A DNA stretch of 64,000 nt from Geranomyces variabilis (Eukaryota > Chytridiomycota > Chytridiomycetes > Spizellomycetales > Powellomycetaceae): contig JADGJP010000052.1 of the NCBI GenBank assembly GCA_027603065.1, positions 60,284 to 124,283 of the forward strand. The letters are read 5' to 3'. The position numbers and the translations under genes are program-made. Below are positions 28,036 to 42,000 of the stretch, piece by piece. The notes under the pieces were generated by a model. That model saw only the letters and a list, made by a program, of their open reading frames with translations, did not search any database and had not been told where the DNA came from. How positions within the stretch are numbered: position 1 is the stretch's first letter; the number at the start of each line of letters is the position of its first letter.

Positions 28036-29804
28036 TTACATAACGCACAAATGTAACAAAAAGCAGTCGCTGTTTCCGAGTCCGTCGTTGTTATCCGCGT
28101 AGACATCATTGCTATTTGTAGCCTCATCTGCATATGCGTCCTTGTCACCTCTTGCTGCTGCGGCATCTTCCAGCTGCCGACGGGTGGCCTCACTTTTTGT
28201 GTTGAGACGGATGTTGGGCAAGACCCATCCTTCAATGTGACAAAGTTTCACAGCCTTCAGATGGCAATAACCTTGAAAAGTGGTCAGTGTGCGTGGCGTG
28301 TATGATTCACTAAAATTTCAAGAGACCTTCGCAGTCTCAATATAATTGCCCGGGACCAATCCCATGTCCACCAATCTAATCTTTACCCTTGCGCCAGCGC
28401 CGCCCGGTTTTACCGGATCGCTCTGACCCTCCCCGCCCGCGAGATGCCCACGGCATTTGAACCGCACAGCCGTTGCCCACCCTGTTCCATAAACCCCCGC
28501 ATAATCGAGGAGCTGGTTTAGTTGTTGAGCCAGATCAGACGCGGGTGGATCGCTATTGAGCGAAAGCTTGATACCGGCTGAGCCTGCGCCGGTGCCTCCA
28601 TCATCTTCCGGCCTTCGAAACGTGCCGCCGTGAACGATCGTCATGAGCTCATCTGCAACGCAGTCAATGCTTGCCCAACGCTCGTTGGCGCCGGTAAGGC
28701 CGCCAGAGGAAGAACCGCGCTTGGATGCGGTCGATGTAACCGTTTCGTCGTTGCCAGCAGCGGCAGCAGTGTCTTCCGTCGTCTCTTTCCCGAAAGCGGT
28801 GGATCCCTTGTTCTCGCTAGTGGCATTGCCGCTTGAGGCCGACGCGTCCTGCACCCCGGTCATCGCGCTGTCGTCTGCAGCTGGTACATCCTTGATGGCG
28901 TCATCGTCCGCCGAAATGTTGAGCTCTGTTGGCGGTCCCAACGTCGCAATCACAAGATCCTCGCCCTCGGTCAGCGACATCTCCCACTCGGTAGCCTTTT
29001 GAAAATCGAACATTGCGCGAGCGTAATGAAACCGCAAATCGACACTCCCCATATGCTGACTGAGTTGCGCTGCCAATGCGGGCAGAACCGTTGCCTCCAT
29101 GTCCTTTGGCGGTATCTCGGCGCGGCGGCGTCGAGCTTTGGTGTTGCCGCTGCCACTTCCTCTGCCACCCGCATGTGGCGGGTGGTTGCTACTCGTGCCT
29201 CCTCCTCCTGCAGCTGCTACTGCGCTGCCATGGTGGTGCTGGTCCGAGTCCGTGTCTGATTCGAACAATCGCTCCGCCCCGCTACCGTATGACTTTGAGT
29301 CGTCATCTTCATCCTCTTCTTTGATATCGTCTTCACCGTCGGAAGAGCTGAACCAATCAGAACTGTTGCTACGGGACGTCCTTGCTGAAGATTCCGCAAG
29401 AGGTAATCCGTAATGCCGTGCATCGGAAACGTGATATGCAAAGTCGCGAACGGTAACTCCAGAGATGGCTGGGAGTAAGAATGGTATGCAGATTAGCCTC
29501 AGACTTGGATCTTTACATCCGTGACACTTGCCATCACCGCGCAAAAGCCGAGTCGTGTGCCAAACGTCACCGTGTCGCCGCACCCACCTTGATAGAGAGA
29601 GTATCGATTTGGGCCTGACGAGGAGGCTGTGGACCATGTCTTTTTCTTAGGAGACGCTACCGAGGTGCGGGAGAGCCTGCTGGCGGGCTGATGCTGATCA
29701 ACAGAGAGTCGCTGCGGTTGCAGCTTGGGCGTTTGAGGTGGCTGATGTTGGACACGATGCGAGACGTCGTCCTGGTTATGCTGGTTTTGAGGAGAGGGCT
29801 CCAT
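28036..29804 (-). CDS. protein with an interrupted SH3 domain
   Basis: Proposed exons (high to low): 29804-29588, 29468-28327, 28254-28036; 525 residues. The ATG at 29804 was chosen; the frame is open further upstream but without an ATG. After a Gln/Pro/Ser-rich N-terminus comes SGVTVRDFAYHVSDARHYG (about residue 75), an acidic Ser-rich tract, then ARAMFDFQKATEWEMSLTEG (about 215-240), the first half of an SH3 fold. The second half, GWATAV and GLVPGNYIE, appears only at about 400-450, after some 135 low-complexity acidic and Ser/Thr residues. The third exon ends with HIEGWVLPNIRL and an acidic tail. Its donor (GTCTCT) is weak; if unspliced the protein ends at 28318. Probably a scaffold in signalling or actin assembly, but the family is not named. 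Confidence 0.7.
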
Positions 29805-30074
29805 TGCCGCCGAGTTTGTTACCGCTATATATTGTTGGCTCTCTAGTGCTTTTGGGAGAAAGAAGGAAACCAGAGGGCCGAGGGGGACTCCAACAATGAT
29901 GTTCAATAGATGGGAGGCTGGACGTGACGGACGAGGCGGCGCGGGCGATGTCGTCAAACGTTGACTCTTACACCCTGCCCGAAGCCTGCGAAGCCCGCCT
30001 GCACACAGCGAATATGCTTTGCTTTACAAGTATCTATATACATGTACACATCCGCAAGGCATCCAAAATAAGCG

Positions 30075-32109
30075 CTATTTCTTGCGTGCGCTGACCCATC
30101 CCATCTCCACGAAAAAATCGTATATTCGGCTCGTTTTGTTCACATCGATCTTTATCAGACTCCTGCACTCGCGGCGTCGAAGCGATCCGTTTTTGGCGTA
30201 TTCGCGCAAAATGGTCTCTTTGATCTGGATATAGGCTCGCGGCAGCAGGCGAAGATTCGCGCACAAAAGTCGTTCGTTATGTGTAAGCAGATCAAATCCG
30301 TCTGAGGCGGTAATGTCGAGCGGTGCAGCGGGTTTGCGAACCCCGGAGGGTGCTGACGCGATTGCAGTTGATGGCGGAGGAGTGTGACGCATTTGAAGCC
30401 CATCTTGGGACAACGACAGCGATGATGATAAGGCGGCTTGTGGCGGTGGGTTGCTGTTACTAGGTGTTCCGTTCAACGACGGCAAAAATGACAACGATGC
30501 AGGAGTGCCACGACTTGAAAGCGGTGGCGCGCGGGATCGTGGTGTGTTGAAATGGTGATGAGACTTGTAGATTTCGCGATCTCGTTTGTCCCGTTCGTAA
30601 ACGTCAATCTCACTGCGATTCCGGAGACCCATTCGCCTATACTCCTGGAGTCGCGCAATCTCTTCTCGAATTTTGGCTTCGGCTGCGGGCAGCATAGACG
30701 TTAGCCAGCCAGAAATTCAATTGCTCGCCGTGAGCAAAGACTTACCAAGCAGTCCCTCCATGAATTCTTCGAAATCTGCGCCAGTTTGCATTTTCGCAAA
30801 GACCCGCAATTTCTGGTACAATTCCTTCTCCTCCTTATATCGCTTCTTTTCCGTTTGCTGAACCTGACGTGCATTTATGTTAGCATCGCCAGGTCAACAC
30901 GGATGCAATTTACGCCGTCCATTTAATACCTTCTTGAAATCGACAATCGCTCGGTCATGTACGAACTTTTTCCTTTCAGAGCGTCGATCCAGCGCCGCGT
31001 TATACATACTAAACATTGCCATTTTCAGTTCTGAAACCAAGAGTTTTTGTATGTTGAGATGGAATGCTTTCATTATTCGACAAGCGGTCCCGCGGGTTAC
31101 CAATCTCCTCGGGAGGATCACTGTCCGAGAATTCAATGTCTTTGATCATCAGTTCCGCTTCGTTGTCGCACTCCAGTTCAAACTCTCGTCGCCCCGGCAT
31201 ATAGCCGTGAATTTCGTGACATGCAGGTTGACTGACTGGTGGTCGCTCGTGTTTTGGTATCTTCCGTGGCGGTCCTGCATGCGGTACGATACATGAGTAT
31301 TGGATTATACCTAAAAGAATTCAAGTAAATTTACCTCGATTACTCGCAAGACGCCTATTTCTATCGATACGTCGCGTCATATCCTAAGTGAAAAGCAAGC
31401 GGATGAGCATCCATTTTTGTTGGTACCGAGAACAATGTCTGCGTTACTCACCGGTATCGGGAATGAATCGCTATTTATGTACGCCCGATGGTAATGTTCC
31501 GCACACTCCACACGATTTTTGGAGCCGACCTGTTCTGCAACCTGTTCCCAGTTGCCCAGGCCGTAATGCTCAATTGCAGTGACGAGCTTGAGCTCCTCGT
31601 CGGCACCCCAGCCGTCGTCGAAGATTTCGAAATCAAGCATTTCCTAGAGATTGGCGATTAGGCCATACCGCTGATATTTTTGGGAGCTTGCTTCGCGCGC
31701 GAGGGGAGCTGTCGTAGACTTTGAGTGCTCACCATTACTCGATAGCTGTGGGTATTACGATGCGAGGTGTTTGATGGTTCGACGCCAGCGCTGAAGCATG
31801 TCACGCATAAATCGAAGTCGGCGCATTCGGCGCATCGAATTCGTACCAAATTCGTGATATCTTTGGAGCAACCATTGCAGTGGTAACTCTGCCCAAACTC
31901 TTCCTCCACTATAAATATTGAAAATAATGGTTGAGAGACAGCGTGGCTACATTTTGAAGTTGTGCAGAAAATTTTGACAGCACAGGCACATCCGCCGTCA
32001 CGCGTAGGAACTCAATTGCGCTCACAAGCTTACATTGCGTAACAAGATCGTCCTCAAACTTCCGCTTGCGGTCGTTAGCGGGCGGCTCCTGGTCAGGCTT
32101 GGTCCTCAT
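30075..32109 (-). CDS. ADA2: transcriptional adaptor Ada2 (SAGA HAT module)
   Basis: Eight exons (high to low): 32109-32034, 31908-31733, 31643-31452, 31383-31335, 31274-31101, 31030-30930, 30863-30746, 30682-30075; 497 residues. Domains in order: ZZ-type zinc finger ([10 protein letters not shown] ... [14 protein letters not shown], residues about 31-70), SANT/Myb ([20 protein letters not shown] to [10 protein letters not shown], about 95-140), the ADA-box-like middle [20 protein letters not shown], and a C-terminal SWIRM domain ([17 protein letters not shown] to [10 protein letters not shown]). Ada2 binds the acetyltransferase Gcn5 and Ada3 and tunes its activity on nucleosomes. It is divergent from the MT-A70 gene, with 438 bp between starts. 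Confidence 0.95.
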
Positions 32110-32547
32110 TGTGGCGAGTTTGCCTCGCTAGCGGCGTCCGCTCACGGTTCGCGAAGCCTTCCAGGACAAGGCGTCCGGCCGGACCCAATTTTAGGACACA
32201 AATCAATCTAGCCAAGCAGATATACTCGTACGAATAAACACCAGACCGGGTGCCTCGCTGAAGTTGATCTTCAAACGCTAGAGCGTGGTGTTTACGAGGA
32301 TGGCTGGTCGCTGCTGCTGCGAGGATGTCGTCAGTTGAAAGCGTCCTCCGCCGACGGGCCGCGCCTCCGATCGCTGCAGCAAAATGGAGTCATGCCGTAA
32401 GCCACTATGACCAAACTGGGAAAGCAAACGTGCACAGCCACCAATTAAATTTCGGACAACTCGGACACTTCGGACATACGAACACACGTCGCGGCCTCTC
32501 CGCCGACATTTCTCAAGCGCACATTCCCCAGCCCGTCCATTTGAATA
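32110..32547. promoter_or_regulatory. divergent intergenic region between ADA2 and the MT-A70 gene
   Basis: 438 bp between two divergent start codons. An ATG frame at 32325 (82 codons in another frame) ends inside the first exon of the MT-A70 gene; a leader exon of that gene cannot be excluded. No clear TATA box is seen. Confidence 0.45.
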
Positions 32548-34505
32548 ATGTCCTCTCGCCGAAGCACCCGCAAGCGGAAAGCAGCACCCGCCGCCGCGGC
32601 AGATGTTAGGTAAGAGGCCATTTCTTTCACGTCCCAAATCCCGCAGCGTTCCGTTTTAACGACCCTAGTTGCTGAGCAGCTCGTCATGGTATGTCGGCTA
32701 CGCGGAGGACGGCGAGTCTGTCGAAGCCATTATGCAAAAGTTCCAGGAGCTTGAGCAGATGCAGAAGGAGCTGGCTGGCAGGTCGGAGACTTCGGCAGCA
32801 GCGTCGTTTGCGACGTCAAATTCGGCAGTAAATGCCGAGGTCGAAGCGCCAGAAGAGGTCACCCTGTGCACGGACCCGGACGTAACAGCAGAACTAACGG
32901 ATGTCGCAAACACGGCAACTGGGAAACAAAACAATGGCGAGGTTGATGTAAGACGGCGCTGCCGCGACTCCCGCCTACGCGTCGGAAAATTGACAGAGGC
33001 TTCGTGATTAGCGAGGCTTTACTCAAGAACAATTGGAAGAGCTTTTTAAGCGGACGTCTGGCTTTACCGTGCGACAAGCTGCTCTTAATCTTGATCGTGA
33101 GGAAATGGACGACATGGATCTTTGGAGACTTGAGATGGAAGGCCTTGAGGACGACGACTGGGGAGACCAAGAGTGCGTGTTTCTCTGTCGGACCGCCCAC
33201 AATATCACAATCCTCATCTCTCAGTCAATAGTGACGCTCAGTTCGATGAAAGTGATGATTTTTGGCAAGACGAACACGCGTCGCGGATGTCGGTAGCGAG
33301 CAGTCGCAAGTCCGTCCGCGTGGCTCGCGTGCGGTCCACGGCAAGCACTTCGCGCAATCGACTGGATCGTGAGAGCCTGATCGCCAAGTACAAAGTTATG
33401 CAAATTCAAATGCAGGACCGCAACGGCAACTTCTTTGTCATGAAGAAACGAATAGCGTAAGGGCGTGATCGGGAGCATGGCCAACCGGAATGGAGCCACT
33501 TACGTGATACATCATACAAATCAGCGCTGTGGACCCGCGACTTCCTACATATGTTCGCATCCCACCAGTCCCGGTTCCAAAAGCTTGGGTTAAAATCATT
33601 CGACCTTACGCGCCGCCGCCATTGCACATGGAAGGATGCAGGTATGCTCTGTGTCGGATGTGTCGGTTTATGCTCGCTATGTGACTAGCATGCTAACCCG
33701 GTGGTGCTCAGATATCAAGAGGCGGATGTTCTGACGATGGACTTGAAGACTTTGGGCAGCCGCTTCCAGGTTGTTCATATGGATCCGCCACTATTGCTTC
33801 CTGGCGAGCCGTCCTGTCCAGGAAAGATTTCAGTGCAGCAACTGGTATGTATACCGGCCTTCGCTGGCCGTTGCAATTTGGGTAAAGAAGCTAATCTGGA
33901 TGACCGTCAAGGCAAATCTGGACATTCCCTCCATCATCCCATGCGGGTTTCTCTTCATCTGGGCAGAAAAGGAGCTCACGCCTCATGTTCTCCGGGCTAC
34001 GGAAGGATGGGGCTTCCGCTATGTTGAAAACTTTGCGTGGATTAAACGCGAGCGAAACAATCAGATTGCCCGACAGCCGTCGCGTTACTTTAACAAGAGC
34101 AAAACGACATGCTTTATCTTCAGACGCGAGACGAAGGTTCGGCTGACTGTTGGCTGGCACCATTGGCTAGCAAACTCTAACCTTTTCCAGTGATTTAGAC
34201 AGGCGATGTGGAATTACGACACCAGCGCAGTCCAGATTGCGAGTTCGATTATATAAAACCGCCACTGCCGGGACAGAATGTGGAAGAAAAACCGGACTTC
34301 ATATTTAACGTCATTGAAACGCTACTTCCGCAGGCGGTATACAGTGCTGGAAATGCAGGCGGGGATAGGATGCTTGACCTGTAAGTTCTGTGAAGCTGGG
34401 CATGCGCGGCGGTGCAGCTCACATCTTTCTCATCTTCTTTTCGTCCAAAGCTGGGGCAAAAGGGGGAGCAAACGGAAAGGATGGACGATCATCGCGCAGG
34501 ACTAG
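32548..34505 (+). CDS. MT-A70 family N6-adenine methyltransferase-like protein (METTL14/MTA9-like)
   Basis: Nine exons: 32548-32609, 32677-32947, 33012-33172, 33232-33456, 33525-33641, 33712-33844, 33912-34136, 34199-34380, 34451-34505; 476 residues. The N-terminus is basic (MSSRRSTRKRKAA), then comes a coiled coil (EAIMQKFQELEQMQKEL), an acidic region, and a Ser/Arg-rich linker. The methyltransferase fold starts at about residue 245. The catalytic motif that is DPPW in active enzymes reads DPPL (33782-33793), resembling the EPPL of METTL14 and the degenerate motif of MTA9. Later motifs are FLFIWAEKEL, GWGFRYVENFAWIKR, RYFNKSKTTCFIFRR, LRHQRSPDCEFDYIKPP and the C-terminal GDRMLDLWGKR. It is therefore more likely a non-catalytic RNA- or DNA-binding subunit of an N6A writer than the catalytic one. 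Whether the target is mRNA or DNA cannot be told from sequence alone. It converges with DDX41. Confidence 0.85.
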
Positions 34506-34620
34506 GCAGTCTGTTGGGGCCCAAGTTTTACCAGTTTCATCATGCGTCGGGCTAGACATGGACAGCTTTGTACAACGATATTTTTCCAAGATAAAATACG
34601 ATAGCGGGGCTACAGCTAGA

Positions 34621-36754
<2,134 letters not shown>

Positions 36755-36877
36755 TGGAGGAGTCGGAAAGACGTTCAGTGCGCGGTTGTGACTCAAACGA
36801 AAACGACGGATACCGCGGTCCTCCTTCCCACCACATCTTTTGCCTGGCGGTGCCCCGCTTCTCCACTCTTTCCCAGT

Positions 36878-37782
36878 ATGCTTGCAACGTCGGCGGACGG
36901 CGGAAAACCAGACGCTACTTCGGCGGCCGCACATCCAAAAATCCAGACAGAGTCAAAATACGACGTTTTTTACCTTAAGGCTGTCCTTCGCCAGCACGCG
37001 ATCGCTGCCCTCTCGACCCATGCACCCACAAACCCAAACACGGGCTCATTGAAACCGCTGATCGACTCGGTATGCGTCTCTGCTTGTGTGGGAGTTCCCG
37101 TGCCCACGCGCGGTTTCCCGCGTGCAGGAGTTTTTGCTTTTGCTAACTCCCAGCTTTTTGCACTCGCAGTGGCTCGAGCGAACTTTTGCCTTGGCTGGAG
37201 ATTCGATTCTTATCAACGGCGTGCCATATTCAAAGGCATTGGAAAAGGCTGCGCCAGAATACGAGCCTCTGGATGAGACACTCGCCGGGGAACTTGACTC
37301 GGCTTCCCACCGAATAGTCGACGCGACCGTACGCGTTGCACGCCTGCGAAAGGAAGTGCCGGTAGTCGTTGGGCAGAGCGTGAAGGAGAATCTGGAGAGG
37401 TGGAAGGTCGAAGATGATGACGATGCAAAAGAGGCTGCCAGTGACGAAGCCGGAAGCAAACTCACTGCCTCGCAAGGTATGTGTGCGAGGCGGCCCGCGA
37501 GCTCTTTTGAGGAGTGCTCAACTCATGTTTCTTGCAACCTGCTTCTGTCATACAGATGTGCTGCCGGCAAATCACTCTCCGGCCCAACTCATTCCCGTCC
37601 TGTCGCAAACGTTGGAAATCCCATTGGCGCTGCAGTCTTCACTACCAACGCTATCAGCGAAGCTTGGCCGCGCCGATGCCGTCATCCGCGACTTGGAATG
37701 TCAGACCGTGCCTTCGAGCATTCATTCAACGCCAAAACGCCGCCGAAAAATATCCCCTTCAAGAACTCCCCGGGCACGGTGA
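36878..37782 (+). CDS. Mis14/Nsl1-like kinetochore protein
   Basis: Three exons: 36878-37069, 37170-37476, 37556-37782; 241 residues. WLERTFALAGDSILINGVPY, followed by an acidic PLDETLAGEL and a long helix with VDATVRVARLRKEVP, matches the order in fission-yeast Mis14 (Pfam Mis14 family). That protein is a subunit of the Mis12/MIND complex, which links the inner kinetochore to Ndc80. The C-terminus ends in a basic KRRRKISPSRTPRAR tail with possible phosphosites. Sequence divergence is high in this family, so the call rests on the motif order and size. Confidence 0.68.
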
Positions 37783-38220
37783 CCGTTCTTTTTCTGTGTC
37801 CCAACTTGTACATATATCTTTGACGTTAATACTTTTGCAACATTGGCGAGCCTTCACTGATTACGAGTGACGCGCCGCCCGCCGTTGATATTTTTGACAG
37901 CCTTTTTTGGGACTTTTCCGGATGGAGGTAAAAGCGCTGTGTTCATTTATATTCCATGAATTCTAGTAAAGACGTTCGGCTCATGCGGCGAGAAAAGCGG
38001 AAGTAGAAGGGGCTCGGTACCGCCACTCCGCGCCCTGGACACGGGATCTCAAGAACTCATCCGATAATTAACTTTTCTATACAAGTTTTTCTATAATACA
38101 ACTACAAAGACATCGCGCGGTCTCCCTCTGTCTCTAAGCCGGAGGGAAATTCGGTGGTGGTTCCGTCCGTAGCTAAATGCGTCAAACAAATGAGATGTAC
38201 ATGCACCAAAAAATTAGCCG
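37783..38220. other. intergenic, 3' regions of convergent genes
   Basis: No gene is supported. AT-rich stretches near 37820-37980 and 38066-38110 are probably 3' untranslated and polyadenylation regions. Confidence 0.5.
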
Positions 38221-38837
38221 TCAACATCGAAACACACAGAACCCAGCTGATTCCCGATTGCCTCCCATGCTTCTGTCAGTTCTTATTACCTCCCAGACGC
38301 TTTTCGATGGCCGCTCGTGGACCTTGATGCCATATCGCGTTTCTTCCCTGTCCTGGATCATTCTCTGCGACAGCCGAAGAACAAATAAATGACGCAGATT
38401 AGCGGAAGTGAGCAAGCTATCATTTTCCATTGCTTGTATTCAAAGGGGAGAAGCGCCACTGCTCTGCTCTCCAAAATGGATGCCGTTCTTTTTGTGGTGT
38501 CGTACCTCAGCAACGGCGCGGCCTTTGCCCTTTGTTTTGAGACAAAAGTTGAACTCCTCCCGGGCGGCAGAGCAGTCGCGGAATGTGCCATAGCGGTAGT
38601 AATGCTTGACCTGTGGTATTGCAGCTGTGAAGCAAAGGAGAAACCGAGGGCGGTGGTTGGTAAGCTACACACTGAGGGTTCCGAGTTGTGTGTTTGTGTG
38701 TGTTGGTAGTGCTTACTGTAGCACAGCTGCATTTTGTCAAAGGCGGTCCATAGCGAGCAAGTTGGGCGAGTATTCTTGTTGCTGCTGCTGCTGCTCCTGT
38801 CGTCGTTGCTGTTGTTGTTTGCTGAAGAGTCTGTCAT
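38221..38837 (-). CDS. Emi1-like protein (DUF3128 family)
   Basis: Three exons (high to low): 38837-38717, 38624-38506, 38364-38221; 127 residues. The N-terminal 25 residues are Asn/Ser-rich. The core reads WTAFDKMQLCYT, then QVKHYYRYGTFRDC, then EEFNFCLKTK, the Cys-spaced pattern of the DUF3128 family. Next is an Arg/Glu-rich helix and ERPSKSVWE, close to the family's usual SSEDVWE end. In yeast, Emi1 is needed for early meiotic gene induction and the family has twin-cysteine features like mitochondrial CHCH proteins; the molecular role is not known. The joins were fixed by phase: acceptor TTCACAG before CTGCAATACC gives the conserved PQ-KHYYRYG spacing. Confidence 0.85.
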
Positions 38838-39069
38838 TGCAGTGTCGGCGCGTCCTCCGTTTGCCACTGCGAATTCCGGCGGTTGAATGCAGGTAGGTGA
38901 GAGAAGCGCTCGAACCGGGAGCTAGAGTAGAAATTGCATGGCAAAGCGTGTTCTGTGCCGCGGTAAATGTAACAAGTTATTATATTAAAATCGCGATTGG
39001 CGAAAAGAGGCGTATGTACAGATTGACTATCTAACGGGGGTAACTAGCTACAGAAAGGTGCGTATGAGG
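38838..39069. other. short intergenic region
   Basis: No feature beyond the presumed promoter of the Emi1-like gene and the 3' end of no other gene; both flanking genes are on the minus strand. Confidence 0.4.
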
Positions 39070-42000
39070 TCACTTCTTGAGAAACGAAAACAGTTTTTTG
39101 CCTTCCTTCACGGCTGCCGAGTTTCCTTGCGAAAAGGGTGCAGATGCAGAGGAGCTGCCGGCACCCATCGATTTGTCCTTTTTCGACTTGGCCAGCGGTA
39201 TAGGGCCGACTTTGGCAATTGCCCTTTCCTCACCCAGCGCGGCCGCCAGCTTGTACCAGCGGTCAGCTTTTTCCGCGTTTTGCTGGCACCCGATACCAAG
39301 CTCGCAAAAGTATCCGATGGCGTACTGAGCCTTGCTGTGGTCCTTCATTGCCGCTCGGTAGGTCCACGCATAAGCCTTTTGCGGGTCAGCGGGCAGGAAC
39401 GGTTCTAGGCCCTGAAGGTACCATCCGGCGAGTGCGAATTGAGCGTCGGCGTTATCATTCTCGGCGGCAAGCGAATACCAGTGCAGCGCCTCGCCCTGTT
39501 GACAACAAATGAATCGAAGATTAGCACAAGAATCAGACGTGCAGAACGAGAGCATTTAAAACCTACCAAGTCCCGCTCGCACCCAAGGCGCTCAAACTCA
39601 TAGCAGCAAGCGAGCTTGTACTGACTCGGCGCATAGTCCAACTCGGCAGCCTCGACCAGGAGGCCATACGCGTAATTTTCATCCTGCTGAGCGTGGGGAG
39701 GAATTCCGTCTTCAAACACCAAAGCCAGTTGGTGCAAGCATTCCGGATGCTCGCGGTCCGCAACGGCGGCTCCGCGCTTGAGCCACATAATGCCCTTGCG
39801 CACATCTCGCTTGCCGCCGGAGAGTTGGCCAAAGAGCTCGATCATTCCCAAGCGGTACAAGGCCGGCTTGTAACCCGCCTGCGCCGACTTAGTGTAGTAG
39901 TCCATCGCAACGCGCGTGTTTTGCTTCACACCGGCTCCTTTCTCGTACGTTAGCCCAAGCAGATACATGGCTCCGGAGTGGGAACGCTTCGCTGCACCCA
40001 GCAGCTGCGAGTGCGCAAGGCCGTACTGATTATCGTCCAGGTACGCTTGACCGAGCGTGTACATTGCCTCTGCGTTACCGGACTTGCCGAGTTCCTTCAG
40101 CAGCCCGAAGCCCTCTTCAATCATTTTATCCCTAATTTTTTGATCCGGAGCCTTGCCCGATTCCTCGATGCAATATTTCGCAAACATAAACTTCAGGTCG
40201 CCATCCTCAGACCTCAATGCGTTTTCGCGATATAAGCCGAGGGTTTTTTCAAAAGAGACCTTGGTTACGTGAGCGGTCTCGGCGGGAGTCTGCTCGGCAG
40301 GGGCTGGACCCTGCGGTTTAACTGCGACAGTCGGGTCCCTGGCCGCTCGTTTCACCGTCATCTTCCGGAAAGTGGGCCTGGGAGCTTCAGACCCGGGGGA
40401 TTCCGACCGTTCCGCAATGTCCAGGTCAGCGACTGACGCGGCGAGGGCAGCGTCGTCCTCTTGCGAGAGCCGCGAACTCTCCGTAGCGGACGTGTATATA
40501 GAGCTGGGAGCGGCGAGCTCAGCCGCAGGCGCAGCGAGAGCGGTAGGTCGTAGTTCCCAGCTCCCCGACGAAAGGTGTTGAGGCAGCGGACCCCGTCCTC
40601 CCGGACGATGAGTGGAACTTTGCCTGGGCGGAGGCTGCATATGAGCAGGATACTGCTGAGCGTACTGTTGCGGGTGCTGTTGCGGGTAATGTTGCGCGTG
40701 GTGTTCGCTCCCGGGAGAGAACTGTGCATCCGGGTTGTAAGCTGGCTGTACGACTTGCGGCCCTTGAGACCCATAATAAGCATCAGCTGACTGAGGTTGT
40801 TCCACATATGAGGTGGGGCCCGAGTGGGATGAGCCAGCGTATTGCGGCGCGTAATACTCTGATTGACCGACCGGAGCAGCGCCGGAACTTGACGGATTAT
40901 ATGTGGGGTGATAGTTTATGTCGTGAGGCTGTGAACTATGCGCGTAAGCATGATTGAGCACGTTCACCTCAACGATGTATTTTAGTTTGCTCACCTGCAT
41001 GTACTGTCGGGGTGGGGCTCGAAGGTAAGAAGGTGGCATTTCACTCTCTCGCGATGGAGGAGGCGCCATGTAAACGGCGTCTGTTTGGACAACATCGTGG
41101 GGAGGTCTACGAATATCCTGACTGTCCTGTTCATTGCTTTGCCACGGCACTGTTTGAGGCTCGTGATGAGACAATGGCTCCTCCATGTGCGAGTGGGAGC
41201 GGCGTCTGGAGCCCTCCGCTGGAGACGGGTTTGTTGTACTCTGCTGCTCCCATGATGGTTGCTGTATGCTTGATTGCGAGCGTCGGTCAGAATGTGAGGT
41301 TTCAGGCATGTGTGTGCCAGTCTGGCCCTGTTTTTCCCAGGATGGCTGTTGCATGCTCGACTGCGAGCGGCGATCCGGTGGTCCGTTGCTCGCCAGTTGA
41401 GTGCTCGTTCGGCGCTCCTGCTCCCAAGATGGCTGCTGGAAGCTTGAATGAGAGCGTCGGTCGGAGCGCTGCGCGCTCAGCCTGCGATCCTGCTCCCATG
41501 ATGGCTGCTGCATACTGGACTGAGAGCGGCGATCGGATCGAGCGTCTTGAGCCAGCTGGCCACTTGCTCTGCTTGCCCTGCTTGCCCTGCGCTCTCCTCC
41601 CTGCTCCCACGGCGCTGGCTGATGCGGTTGCTGCTGCTGCTGCTGCTGCTGCTGCATGGGACTGGAGCTTTCCTGCATGCTTGCTCTTCGCTCTCCTCCT
41701 TGCGAAAGGCCATATTCCTCAGGATTTCGAAGGCCAGATGACGATGCGGGTTGCTGCGAGCTCGAGCGCCGATGGCGCTCCGACAGCGGTTGCTGGACGC
41801 TGGAGCGGGACTGGCGCTGATTGCCGAGTGCATTGGATGGCGACAAGTATGTTCCGTCGGATTGTGGTTGCTGTTCCCACGCAGGTGTTTGCATACTTGA
41901 CCGCCGGTCATCAAAAGCAAAAGCGTCTGCATGAGCGTGGCTGTTGGACCTGCGGCTCGCGGCGGCAGGGGAAGGGCCCTGATGGTGGTCCCAGGACTGT

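Noticed and set aside
38358-38867. 169-codon minus-strand frame as a single-exon gene
   Set aside because: Reading through loses the conserved YRYG and Cys pattern; splicing into three exons gives an Emi1-like protein.
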